35,901 nt of DNA from an uncultured Collinsella sp. (GCA_902492185.1 CABUKY010000005.1:1-35901), one strand, 5' to 3'. Shown: positions 6,970 to 15,302, counted from the stretch's first letter. Notes: a model not told the origin generated them from the letters alone. Made by a program: numbers and translations.

Positions 6970-8881
6970 GGCAACGACCGCCGAGCGCGCGCTCAACCGC
7001 AAGGGCGGCACCATATCGCGCCTCATCAAGACGCTCTTTGGCTTTTACCCCGTGCTTTTGCCCCTCGTCGTCGCCGGCGTGGTGCTCTGCGCCATCATCA
7101 ACTCCATCGGCGCGACCTTCCTTCAGAGCGCCCTGCAGATTATTAGCGAATCGTGGCAGTCGGGCGATTGGGGAGCCGCGCAGCCCAAGATCGCACAGCT
7201 CGTGACCACCCTCGCCTGCATCTACGGCATCGGCATCCTGTCCTCGCTCTTCTGGAACCGCGCCATGGCCATCGTCACGCAGGGCTCGCTGGAGAAGCTG
7301 CGCGAGAAGATGTTCAACCGCATGCAGGACCTGCCGATCCGCTACTTCGACACGCACCAGCGCGGCGACATCATGAGCCACTACACCAATGACATCGACA
7401 CGCTGCGCCAGATGATCAGCCAGTCGCTGCCCAACCTGCTCATGACGGTCATCGTCATCGTCACGGTGTTCTTTATCATGCTGTACTACAGCGTGTGGAT
7501 GTGCTTGGTCATTATTGCCGGCGTCGCCTTTATGACCTTTATGACCAAGCTGCTCGGCTCCAACTCCGCGCGCTTCTTTATTGCGCAGCAGACCGAGCTC
7601 GGCGTTGTCGAGGGCCATATCGAGGAAGTCATGAACGGCCAGAAGGTCGTCAAGGCATTCTGCCACGAGTCTGCCGCCGAAGCCGATTTTGACGAGCGCA
7701 ACGAAAAGCTCTTCGAGGTCTCGCAGAAGGCCAACATGTACGCCAACATCCTCATGCCCGTCCTTATGAACCTGGGCAACCTGCTCTACGTGCTGGTCGC
7801 GCTGGCCGGCGGCATTTTCCTGGCGCTGGGCGTGCCCAACCTGAGCATCTCGGGCATGGCGCTGTCCATCGCCGTCGTGGTGCCGTTCCTCAACATGACC
7901 AAGCAGTTCTGCGGACAGATCGGCCAGATCTCGCAGCAGATCAACGCCGTGGTCATGGGCCTCGCCGGCGCCGACCGTATCTTTGAGCTCATCGACGAGG
8001 AGCCCGAAGCCGACGAAGGCTATGTGACGCTCGTCAACGCTCAGGTGAACCCCGACACCTGGCAACTCGAGGAGGCCGACCACCACACCGGCATGTGGGC
8101 GTGGAAACATCCGCACCGCGCAACCGGCGAGATCGAGTACGTGCCGCTGCGCGGCGACCTGGTCATGGACAACGTCGACTTTGGCTACACGCCCGACCAC
8201 GAGGTACTGCACGGCGTGTCCGTGTTTGCCAAGCCGGGCCAGAAGGTCGCGTTTGTCGGCGCCACCGGTGCCGGTAAGACGACCATCACCAACCTCATCA
8301 ACCGCTTCTACGACATCGCCGACGGCAAGATCCGCTACGACGGCATCAACGTCAACAAGATCCGCAAGGCTGATCTGCGCCGCTCGCTGGGCGTCGTGCT
8401 GCAGGACGTGAACCTGTTCACCGGCACCGTGATGGACAACATCCGCTACGGCAACCTGGACGCTACCGACGAGGAGTGCGTCGCGGCGGCCAAGCTCGCG
8501 GGCGCGGACGACTTTATCACCCGCCTGCCCGACGGCTACGACACCATGCTCACCGGCAACGGCGCACAGCTGTCGCAGGGCCAGCGCCAGCTGATTTCGA
8601 TCGCACGCGCCGCCGTCGCCGATCCGCCGGCGATGATTCTGGACGAGGCCACGTCGAGCATTGATACCCGCACCGAGGCCATCGTGCAGGCGGGCATGGA
8701 CAAGCTCATGGAGGGCCGCACGACGTTTGTCATCGCGCACCGCCTGTCCACCGTGCGCAACTCCGACGCGATCATCTGCCTGGACCACGGCCGCATCATT
8801 GAGCGCGGCAACCACGACGAGCTGATCGCCAAGCGCGGATATTACTACCAGCTCTACACCGGAGCGTTTGAGCTGGAGTAG
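6962..8881 (+). CDS. ABC exporter half-transporter, catalytic partner
   Basis: 639 residues, membrane domain plus ATPase. Walker A GATGAGKTT (from about 433), Walker B LDEATSS with Glu562, and H-loop AHRLST with His593 are all canonical, but the signature is LSQGQ (about 537) instead of LSGGQ. This complements the upstream subunit: its intact Walker A, B and H-loop pair with the partner's VSGGQ to form the working site, while its altered signature faces the partner's altered motifs. A linker of about 50 residues rich in Glu, Asp, His and Trp (8000-8150) separates the membrane and ATPase domains. The start overlaps the preceding stop as ATGAGTAA. Confidence 0.93.
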   Translation: MSKATTAERALNRKGGTISRLIKTLFGFYPVLLPLVVAGVVLCAIINSIGATFLQSALQIISESWQSGDWGAAQPKIAQLVTTLACIYGIGILSSLFWNRAMAIVTQGSLEKLREKMFNRMQDLPIRYFDTHQRGDIMSHYTNDIDTLRQMISQSLPNLLMTVIVIVTVFFIMLYYSVWMCLVIIAGVAFMTFMTKLLGSNSARFFIAQQTELGVVEGHIEEVMNGQKVVKAFCHESAAEADFDERNEKLFEVSQKANMYANILMPVLMNLGNLLYVLVALAGGIFLALGVPNLSISGMALSIAVVVPFLNMTKQFCGQIGQISQQINAVVMGLAGADRIFELIDEEPEADEGYVTLVNAQVNPDTWQLEEADHHTGMWAWKHPHRATGEIEYVPLRGDLVMDNVDFGYTPDHEVLHGVSVFAKPGQKVAFVGATGAGKTTITNLINRFYDIADGKIRYDGINVNKIRKADLRRSLGVVLQDVNLFTGTVMDNIRYGNLDATDEECVAAAKLAGADDFITRLPDGYDTMLTGNGAQLSQGQRQLISIARAAVADPPAMILDEATSSIDTRTEAIVQAGMDKLMEGRTTFVIAHRLSTVRNSDAIICLDHGRIIERGNHDELIAKRGYYYQLYTGAFELE

Positions 8882-8892
8882 TTCGGCCCGCC

Positions 8893-8974
8893 GAGATGGC
8901 CGATTTGCCGCTCATTCGTCGGGCATGACCCTAAGGTCAATGCCCTCCTCTTTCGGGGCAAATCGACTCATCTC
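8893..8974. repeat. Nested hairpin in the 3' region of the ABC operon
   Basis: Three stacked stems: GAGATG (8893-8898) with CATCTC (8969-8974), CGATTTGCC (8901-8909) with GGCAAATCG (8957-8965), and GGGCATGACC (8921-8930) with GGTCAATGCCC (8935-8945, one bulge). A strong terminator follows 33 bases later. It may be a structured 3' UTR or a small RNA. Confidence 0.6.
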
Positions 8975-9006
8975 AACGACCCAAACACAATGCACCGCAA
9001 CGCATA

Positions 9007-9043
9007 AGCCCCCGCAGTTCATATGAGCTGTGGGGGCTTTTTT
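9007..9043 (+). terminator. Intrinsic terminator
   Basis: Stem AGCCCCCGCAG with CTGTGGGGGCT (one G-U pair) around a short A/T-rich loop, followed by six T. It would end the marR-ABC transcript or the structured RNA before it. An arm array begins 11 bases later. Confidence 0.9.
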
Positions 9044-9053
9044 CATGCCAGCC

Positions 9054-9223
9054 GGAAACCGTATCCCACTTTTCGGGCTCAGAATGGGATGCCGTTTCCC
9101 GCTGGCCCCCTCCGGGAAACGGCATCCCATTTCAAGGGCATAAACCGGGATGTGGTTTCCCCTAACGGCACCTTTGGGAAGCCGCATCCCACTCTGTACG
9201 CACAAAACGGGATGAGCTGTCCC
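9054..9223. repeat. Alternating-arm hairpin array 1
   Basis: Arms of type Q (GGAAACCGTATCCC) and type P (GGGATGCCGTTTCCC) alternate in the order Q P Q P Q P. P arms start at 9086, 9147 and 9209 (61 and 62 bases apart). P1 pairs perfectly over 15 bp with the next Q across a 13-base loop; P2 and its Q pair throughout if two G-U pairs are allowed. Q-to-P spacers are about 18 bases. Nothing coding is evident here. The rest of the gap to 9413 holds only the leader of the next gene. Confidence 0.85.
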
Positions 9224-9413
9224 ATGGTGATCCAAGACCAGAAGCATGTCCGATAGCGCGGCCAGGTCAAGAACAACAAGGCAAGCGTCACGCCAATTTG
9301 GACGAGCGTCTGCTGCAGTTTAAGGCTGCTGGCCCATATGGTAGAGTTAACCACCCATGAATTTCAGCACACTGCGTGCTACCTGTTCTTTTGTCATTTA
9401 GGGAAGTGAACTT

Positions 9414-10505
9414 GTGAATACTTCTGTCGCCAAGAAGGCCAGCCAGGCGGTGCGCCTGCTCATGATGGTTCTCACGGCAGTTCTCATCTTCTTCTTCATC
9501 AATGTCATGCTGCTCGTCTCCGATATCCAGGGCACGGCGCGTGTGGTCAACTACGCCGGCCTGGTGCGCGGCACCACGCAGCGCATCGTGAAGCTCGAGG
9601 ACGCGGGCCAGCCTCAAGATGACCTGCTCAAAGCCGTGGATTCATACATCAACGGCTTGCGTTACGGAAGTGACGACCTCAACCTCGTCCGTCTCGACGA
9701 CGATGAGTATCAGGCAAAGATGACCGAGCTTGCAAATTATTTTGATGAGCTTTGCGCCGAAATCATCCGTGTGCGCGAAGTCGGCTACGAGAGCACCGAC
9801 ATCATCTCGATGAGTGAGGAGTTCTTTGGCATTTGCGACGATGCTACGCGACTCGCAGAGGACTACTCTCAGGAGAAGGCGTCGGCGCTCAACTATCTCG
9901 AGGGCTTGGTGATCATCGACATCGTGGGCTTGGTGGCGACCTTTGCGGTTGAACTTGTTCGCGCGGTGCGAACTGCCGCGCTCAATCGTGAACTGCAGAG
10001 CAAAGTCTATCTCGACGAAGCCACGGGACTGCCCAACAAGAACAAGTGCGAGGAGATCTTGGGGCAGGAGCGGCCTGTCTCCGCGGAGGCGCCCGTTGCG
10101 GTGTGCGTCTTCGACCTTAACAATCTGCATACGGTCAATAACACCTTTGGCCACGAGAAGGGTGACGAATACATCCGTTCTTTTGCCCAGCAGCTGGGGT
10201 GCGTGGCGTCCGAGACCTGCTTTGTGGGCCGCGACGGTGGCGATGAGTTTATCGCGGTGCTGCGGGATGCCGATCGAGCTGCCGTGGAGTCCCGTCTCGC
10301 TCGGGTTCGTGCGAACGTGAACGAGTATTCCGAGGCTCACCCCGACAGGCCTATCAGCTATGCGGTGGGCTACGCGCTTTCCAGTGATTTTGATGAACCG
10401 CCTACGATGCGCGAGCTCTTTTCCCAGGCTGACAAAAACATGTACATCGACAAGAACCGCGTAAAGACAGCCGAGGCAGCCGGGCTGCAACGCGAGGACC
10501 GCTAA
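9414..10505 (+). CDS. Membrane-anchored GGDEF protein (diguanylate cyclase)
   Basis: 363 residues. A transmembrane helix (about 14-37) is followed by a periplasmic helical region with NYAGLVRGTTQRIVKLE, reminiscent of the PilJ/NarX-type sensor module, a second helix (about 163-182) and a GGDEF domain. The domain has DEATGLPNK, FDLNNLHTVNNTFGHEKGDEY and intact GGDEF at 275-279, so synthesis of cyclic di-GMP from GTP is expected. No RxxD inhibitory site stands five residues before GGDEF, so product feedback may be absent. The GTG start at 9414 has AGGGAAGTG upstream. It is monocistronic and convergent with the LysR gene. Confidence 0.9.
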   Translation: MNTSVAKKASQAVRLLMMVLTAVLIFFFINVMLLVSDIQGTARVVNYAGLVRGTTQRIVKLEDAGQPQDDLLKAVDSYINGLRYGSDDLNLVRLDDDEYQAKMTELANYFDELCAEIIRVREVGYESTDIISMSEEFFGICDDATRLAEDYSQEKASALNYLEGLVIIDIVGLVATFAVELVRAVRTAALNRELQSKVYLDEATGLPNKNKCEEILGQERPVSAEAPVAVCVFDLNNLHTVNNTFGHEKGDEYIRSFAQQLGCVASETCFVGRDGGDEFIAVLRDADRAAVESRLARVRANVNEYSEAHPDRPISYAVGYALSSDFDEPPTMRELFSQADKNMYIDKNRVKTAEAAGLQREDR

Positions 10506-10548
10506 ACCCGTAGCAAAGGGTAGCTAATTTGGGACGGGACTCTTTTGG

Positions 10549-11427
10549 CTACTTGAGGAGTTGTACCATGGCGTTGACGAATTTTTGGACTTGGAGGGTG
10601 GGCTCGAGCGGGTAGTGCAAAAAGACCGGCACCTCTCGCCCGCATAGAAACGGCACGCCCACAAAGGCTGGGTGCACCCCCGACCATGCGCCGCAGGTGA
10701 GCACCGCGTCGCCCTTTTCCTCTGCCTCGTTAAAGAGCGCAAAGTCAAAGCTATCCACATCGATCACGTCCACGCCGCCGTCGGCCAAAAGGTCGATGCG
10801 CAGGCTGTCCATGGCGTCGTTGCCGTGGCGCAGCACGCGCAGACGCATACCCTCCAAGTCGGCAACCGTAATGCGATTCTTGCGCGCCAGCGGGCTCGTG
10901 CGCGGCAGGTCGATATAAAACGGCACGTTGACGATGCGGAGCTTTTGGCAGGCGTCGCCCCAGCGTGGGGTCGAAAAACTCGACTGCACTACATCCACCT
11001 CGCGGCCCAAGCTGCGCATGACGGATTCGCGCTCGTCATAGAGGTCGCTTACCGGCACGATCTCAAATCGCAGCGACGGTTCCAGATCGTGGATGTCCGA
11101 CCACATCGACAGCGTTTGGCGCCCCGGGCACATCATCGACACGCCCAGGCGCACGGCACCGCCATCGCCCGCGGCGCGTCGGGCACGGCGAAGGGCATCC
11201 TCGGACTGGCGCATAATCGAGCGAGCGTCGTCTACCAGTAACGCACCCGCCGGTGTCACCTTGACGCCCGAGTGCGAGCGTTCGAACAGCGTGATGCCGA
11301 ACTCGGCCTCGAAACCCGACACCTGCTTGACGAGCGCCGGAGTCGACACGCGCAGTTTTGCCGCCGCACGCGAGAAGCTTCCCAGCTCCGCGGCGGCCGA
11401 TATGGCCTCAAGTCGTCGATCGTACAC
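10549..11427 (-). CDS. LysR-family transcriptional regulator
   Basis: 292 residues from GTG 11427 (GGGAG RBS just upstream; a TTG at 11457 also opens the frame without one). The N-terminal helix-turn-helix reads LEAISAAAELGSFSRAAAKLRVSTPALVKQVSGFEAEFGITLFERSHSGVKVTPAG, the standard LysR pattern. The effector domain follows, with a hydrophobic C terminus. It is divergently oriented from the SDR-MFS-Gfo/Idh operon, the classic layout in which a LysR protein activates the neighbouring catabolic genes in response to a substrate. The inducer is unknown. Confidence 0.92.
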   Translation of the reverse strand: MYDRRLEAISAAAELGSFSRAAAKLRVSTPALVKQVSGFEAEFGITLFERSHSGVKVTPAGALLVDDARSIMRQSEDALRRARRAAGDGGAVRLGVSMMCPGRQTLSMWSDIHDLEPSLRFEIVPVSDLYDERESVMRSLGREVDVVQSSFSTPRWGDACQKLRIVNVPFYIDLPRTSPLARKNRITVADLEGMRLRVLRHGNDAMDSLRIDLLADGGVDVIDVDSFDFALFNEAEEKGDAVLTCGAWSGVHPAFVGVPFLCGREVPVFLHYPLEPTLQVQKFVNAMVQLLK

Positions 11428-11476
11428 GTCAATCTCCCGTTTCCAGACGCATGGCAATGAGCTGCCGAAGGGGGTT

Positions 11477-11604
11477 GTTTTCGCAGGTCACACGCTCAAT
11501 TGAGAATAAACTGCATCGCACAGTGTAAACCTACGGTTAACGCCATTCTAACAAATATGCAATTCACCTGCGCAAATGCAAAGCATACGATAACCTGCGA
11601 AAAC
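11477..11604. promoter_or_regulatory. Repeated half-sites in the LysR/SDR divergent region
   Basis: GTTTTCGCAGGT at 11477-11488 is the exact inverse of ACCTGCGAAAAC at 11593-11604, and a related ACCTGCGCAAA lies at 11566. The sites bracket most of the 233-base divergent region between lysR and the SDR operon, as expected for a LysR protein contacting several half-sites. Assignment to this regulator is inference. Confidence 0.5.
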
Positions 11605-11660
11605 CACGTGGGTCGATTAATGGGAGCGACCCACCGGGAGGCACAAGAAGGGAAGTTCCT

Positions 11661-12542
11661 ATGAGCAATTGGCTTAAGCTCGAGGGCGATGTCTGCGCCG
11701 TGACTGGCGCGCTCGGCGGTATGGGCGTCGAGATTTGCCGCGAGTTCGCCCGCAACGGCGCCAACGTCGTCCTGCTCGACCTGGACGAGGAAAAGGTCAA
11801 GGCCGCAGCCGCCGACCTCGCCGCCGAGTTTGGCATCCACGCCGAGGGCTACAAGATGAACGCCACCGACGAGGCCGAGGTTCAGGCCGCCGTCGATGCC
11901 ACCATCGCCAACTTCGGCCACGTCGACGTCCTTGTCAACACTGCCGGCATCCTGCGCTTTGCCGCCATGGAAGACCTGCCGCTGAGCGACTGGGAGCAGG
12001 TGCTCAACGTCAACCTCACCGGTTACTTCATCACCTCGCAGCGCTTTGGTCGCGAGATGATCAAGGCCGGCCAGGGCCGCCTAGTGCATATCTCGACCGT
12101 CGCCAGCCACTCCCCCGAGACGTTCTCGGGCGTGTACAGCTCCACCAAGGCGGGCGTCAACATGATGTCCAAGATGCTGGCTGCCGAATGGGGTCCCTAC
12201 GGCGTGCGTTCCAACTGCGTCGAGCCCTGCTTCGTCAAGACCCCGATGTCGGCCAACTTCTACGCCGACCCCGAGGTCGAAAAGAGCCGCAGCCGTCTGA
12301 TCGCCACGCGCCGCATCGGCGAGGTCAGCGATATCGCCAACGCCGTCATGTTCCTGGCGTCCAAGCGCTCGGACTTTACCACCGGCGACGCCATCAAGGT
12401 CGACGGCGGCTTCTCCAATATGATGGGCGACCTCACCGCCAAGCCCGGCGGCCGTCGCGCCTATGCCGACAACTACCTTAAGAACAAGGGTGTCGAGCTC
12501 TGGTCCGATGAGTCCGGCGTCGCCAAGCCGACCGACCAGTAA
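11661..12542 (+). CDS. Short-chain dehydrogenase/reductase
   Basis: 293 residues, classical SDR. NAD(P)-binding TGALGGMG near residue 15, acidic LLDLDEE at the end of the second strand (favours NAD), NTAG near residue 90, catalytic Ser about 145 in HISTVAS, Tyr159 and Lys163 in YSSTK. A C-terminal extension of about 40 residues (NMMGDLTAKPGGRRAYADNY) is longer than usual. The family oxidises or reduces alcohols, sugars or sugar acids; with an MFS carrier and a Gfo/Idh enzyme downstream, a polyol, inositol or sugar-acid substrate is plausible but unproved. RBS AAGGGAAG lies before the ATG. Confidence 0.92.
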   Translation: MSNWLKLEGDVCAVTGALGGMGVEICREFARNGANVVLLDLDEEKVKAAAADLAAEFGIHAEGYKMNATDEAEVQAAVDATIANFGHVDVLVNTAGILRFAAMEDLPLSDWEQVLNVNLTGYFITSQRFGREMIKAGQGRLVHISTVASHSPETFSGVYSSTKAGVNMMSKMLAAEWGPYGVRSNCVEPCFVKTPMSANFYADPEVEKSRSRLIATRRIGEVSDIANAVMFLASKRSDFTTGDAIKVDGGFSNMMGDLTAKPGGRRAYADNYLKNKGVELWSDESGVAKPTDQ

Positions 12543-12608
12543 ACCAACCCGACAGGGAGGCCCCGCGGATACGCCCGCTCCTCCCCCATATCGATCAGAA
12601 AGAGTCCA

Positions 12609-13865
12609 ATGGCTTCCACCAACTCCAACAAGGGTCGCGCCGTCGTGCTTTCCGCCGCGTGCGTCACCATGTTCTTCATCAGCTCCATCGCGCTGTATTC
12701 CGTCGTGAGCAAGAACCTGCTCGCCGTCTACCCCGAGTGGTCCAGCGCTCTTACCTGGGCCTTCCCGGTCTTTCAGACCATCATGGCCGTGACGGGCATC
12801 TTCGCTGGCCGCATCTCCGATAAGATCGGCCCGCGCAACGTCGTGATCGCCGCCGCCGTGTGCTACGGCGTGGGCTGGTTCATGTCCGGCACCGTCACCG
12901 AGCCGTGGCAGTTCTACCTGTGGTTCTCGCTTGTCGCCGCCATCGGCAACGGCCTGGGCTACAACCCGGCGCTCACCACCGGCCAAAAGTGGTTCATCGA
13001 CAAGAAGGGTCTCGCCTCCGGCATCACCTTGGCCGCTTCGACCGCCGGCCCCGCGGTGCTGTCCCCGGTGCTCGCCTCGCTGCTCATCCCGAGCCTTGGC
13101 ATCTTCGGTGCCCTTAAGGCACTCGGCGTCATCTTCTTTGTGATGATCGCCGCCTCCGCCCTGTTCCTGAAGGCCCCCGAGGCCGGTTGGCTGCCCGAGG
13201 GCTTCGAGGCCCCCAAGGGCGGCGCGCACGCCGGCACCTTCGGCGACCTCACCCCGGGCGAGATGGTCAAGACCCCGCGCTTCTGGGTCCTCATCGTCAC
13301 CTTCGCCTTTGCCGCTACCGCCGGCACCCTGCTCGTCGGCAAGGTTGCCTCCATCGCCGCCGTCCAGCTCTTCGCCGACCCCACGAGCGCCGCGGCCGTC
13401 GCCCTCGGCGGTGTGGTCGTCTCCGTCAACACCTGCGCCAACTTGGTTGGCCGTCTGTCCTTTGGCCAGATCATCGACAAGCTCGGCGCCTATAAGTCGC
13501 TGCTCATCAGCCTTGTCGTCACCATCGTCGCCCTCGTCATCATGTCGATGAGCTTTACGCAGAGCATGTTCTTCGTGGCGCTCGCCCTGCTCGGCTTTAG
13601 CTTTGGCGCTCTGCTCGTCATCTACCCGCCGCTCACCGGTGGCGCCTTTGGCACCAGCAACATCGGCGTCAACTACGGCATCATGTTTTTGGGTTATGCC
13701 GCTTCCACCTGGATCAGCCAGCCCATCACTGCCGTGCTGTATCACGCCGAGGCCGGCAGCGCCGCCTACCAGCAGTCCTTCTACGGCGCCATCGTGATCG
13801 CCGCCATCGCCGTCGTGCTCACCGTCTACATGATGGTCTCCGACAGCAAGAAGAAGTCCGCCTAG
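12609..13865 (+). CDS. MFS transporter, OFA (oxalate/formate antiporter)-like
   Basis: 418 residues, about twelve transmembrane segments. Motif A is seen as GRISDKIGPRNV after helix 2, and GNGLGYNPALTTGQKWFIDKKGLASGI is characteristic of the OFA group of major facilitators, which carry small carboxylates. The central loop (APEAGWLPEGFEAPKGG) also fits that group. It sits 66 bases after the SDR gene and before the Gfo/Idh gene, so it most likely imports the compound they process, perhaps a sugar acid or other monocarboxylate. The substrate is not visible from sequence. Confidence 0.88.
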   Translation: MASTNSNKGRAVVLSAACVTMFFISSIALYSVVSKNLLAVYPEWSSALTWAFPVFQTIMAVTGIFAGRISDKIGPRNVVIAAAVCYGVGWFMSGTVTEPWQFYLWFSLVAAIGNGLGYNPALTTGQKWFIDKKGLASGITLAASTAGPAVLSPVLASLLIPSLGIFGALKALGVIFFVMIAASALFLKAPEAGWLPEGFEAPKGGAHAGTFGDLTPGEMVKTPRFWVLIVTFAFAATAGTLLVGKVASIAAVQLFADPTSAAAVALGGVVVSVNTCANLVGRLSFGQIIDKLGAYKSLLISLVVTIVALVIMSMSFTQSMFFVALALLGFSFGALLVIYPPLTGGAFGTSNIGVNYGIMFLGYAASTWISQPITAVLYHAEAGSAAYQQSFYGAIVIAAIAVVLTVYMMVSDSKKKSA

Positions 13866-13873
13866 TTTTACCG

Positions 13874-13904
13874 ATGCGACAAAGGGACAGCCCCTTTGTC
13901 GCAT
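13874..13904. repeat. CAAAGGG palindrome, copy 3 (within operon)
   Basis: Perfect arms ATGCGACAAAGGG and CCCTTTGTCGCAT. Relative to copy 5 (ATGTGAC with GTCACAT), a T-A pair has become C-G on both sides, so pairing is kept. It lies between the MFS stop and the Gfo/Idh start, where it could tune transcript stability or partial termination. Confidence 0.88.
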
Positions 13905-13933
13905 TCCACCGCCACCAGTATTAAGGAGTCGAA

Positions 13934-14974
13934 ATGTCTGAGCTCAACCCCGTCCGCATTGCCGTTATCGGCGCCGGCGCCATGGGCCGCAACCACATCC
14001 GCTTTGTCACCGAGGAGCCCGAGGCCGAGCTCGTCGCCATCGCCGACGCCTTTGAGGGCGCCCGCGCCACGGCCGAGGCCGCCGGCGTGCCGTTTTACAC
14101 CGATCTCGCCCAGATGATGGACGAGGTCAAGCCCGAGGCCGTCATTATCGCCACCCCCAACGACCTGCACCTGGGCGTTGCCCGCGAGGCCATCAAGCGC
14201 AACATCGTGCCGCTGGTCGAAAAGCCGATCTCCAACGACCTCGAGGATGCTCAGGCCTTCGCCGCCGAGGCCGAGACCGCCGGCGTGCCCGTGCTCGTGG
14301 GTCAGCACCGTCGCCACAACCCCTTCGTCAACAAGGCCAAGGAGATCATCGAGTCCGGCGAGCTGGGCAAGCTCACCGTGTCGAGCTTCCACTATATGAT
14401 CTATAAGAATGACGAGTACTTCGATGTCGAGTGGCGTCGCAAGAAGGGTGCCGGCCCGATCCTGGTCAACCTGGTGCACGACGTCGACCTGCTCCGCTAT
14501 CTGCTGGGCGAGCCCGTTGCCGTCCAGGGTATGCAGTCCAGCGCCGCCCGCGGTTTTGAGACCGAGGACTCCGCCGTGGTCAACGTCCGTTTTGCCGATG
14601 GCGCGCTCGCAAGCATGACCATCTCCGACGCCACCGCCAGCCCCTGGAACTGGGAGGCAACCGCTCGCGAGGATCCGCAGTACCGCCCCTTCGACGCCGA
14701 CGCCTACTTTATCGGCGGCACCAAGGGCGCCCTGTCGCTGCCCCGCCTGCACCAGTTCTCCTACGACGGCGCCTCCAACTGGCACAAGCCGCTGCAGATG
14801 GAGATTCCGGCTGTCGACTCGGCACTGCCACACAAGATGCAGCTCAAGCACTTTGTGAAGGTTGTCCGCCGCGAGGTCGAGCCCGTCGTAACCCCCGCCG
14901 ACAACGTCAAGACGCTCACGCTTCTCAACGCCATCAAGGAGGCCGCCGAGACCGGCCAGCTCGTCGAGCTGTAA
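13934..14974 (+). CDS. Gfo/Idh/MocA-family NAD(P)-dependent oxidoreductase
   Basis: 346 residues. The N-terminal Rossmann fold has GAGAMG at 13-18 and the family motif EKP near 96-98. The C-terminal alpha/beta domain shows the catalytic-type pattern LVNLVHDVDLLRYLLG with the conserved His-Asp pair. Members oxidise or epimerise cyclic polyols and sugars, for example myo-inositol 2-dehydrogenase. AAGGAG precedes the ATG. It is the last gene of the SDR-MFS-Gfo/Idh operon and is followed by a terminator. Specific chemistry is unknown, but two dehydrogenases plus a carrier fit stepwise oxidation of one carbon source. Confidence 0.92.
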   Translation: MSELNPVRIAVIGAGAMGRNHIRFVTEEPEAELVAIADAFEGARATAEAAGVPFYTDLAQMMDEVKPEAVIIATPNDLHLGVAREAIKRNIVPLVEKPISNDLEDAQAFAAEAETAGVPVLVGQHRRHNPFVNKAKEIIESGELGKLTVSSFHYMIYKNDEYFDVEWRRKKGAGPILVNLVHDVDLLRYLLGEPVAVQGMQSSAARGFETEDSAVVNVRFADGALASMTISDATASPWNWEATAREDPQYRPFDADAYFIGGTKGALSLPRLHQFSYDGASNWHKPLQMEIPAVDSALPHKMQLKHFVKVVRREVEPVVTPADNVKTLTLLNAIKEAAETGQLVEL

Positions 14975-15045
14975 TGCCTTAAGAGCGACCGCGGCAAACC
15001 CCATGCCGAACCCCTCGGTCCGCCACCAATAAGCCCCTCTTCTTT

Positions 15046-15080
15046 GCCCCGCGAGCAGCCTCCTGCCCGCGGGGCATTTT
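15046..15080 (+). terminator. Terminator after the Gfo/Idh gene
   Basis: GCCCCGCG (15046-15053) pairs with CGCGGGGC (15068-15075), followed by ATTTT. It ends the operon that starts at 11661. Confidence 0.75.
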
Positions 15081-15140
15081 GCTACCTTGCCGACGATTTT
15101 TCTGAGACGGGGGCCATTTTGCACCTCAGCCTGATTCGTT

Positions 15141-15302
15141 CGCCACGAAATGGGCCTATCTACTACGTTTAGCCAATCACCCTCAACCATGCCATATTTC
15201 CTAAAATCAAAAGCGCAGGTAGACGGCTTGCGTATTTTCTGAAAACCGGGGGATGGTCGACCCATACGGTTCAAACGTAGTAGATAGGTCGTTTTCGTGG
15301 CG
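15141..15302. repeat. 162-bp long inverted-repeat element upstream of tex
   Basis: Terminal 30-base arms at 15141-15170 and 15273-15302 match in about 25 of 30 positions when inverted; the conserved inner part is CCTATCTACTACGTTT. Between them, weaker pairing continues (TCAACCAT against a later ATGGTCGA). No open frame fits. It resembles a miniature inverted-repeat element or a structured leader. The last arm ends 82 bases before the tex start. Confidence 0.7.

Noticed and set aside
8912..9247. Minus-strand frame of 111 codons across array 1
   Set aside because: It is made of array repeats and a terminator read backwards; no start site signals.
12081..13904. A 607-codon open frame on the minus strand opposite the SDR and MFS genes
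   Set aside because: It is a GC-rich shadow of two well-supported genes, with low-complexity Gly/Asp/His composition and no family features. The same holds for the 651-codon minus frame opposite the second ABC gene and the 562-codon plus frame opposite kup.
15141..15302. T-box or other known riboswitch in front of tex
   Set aside because: I see no T-box sequence, specifier region or antiterminator, and tex is not a typical target.
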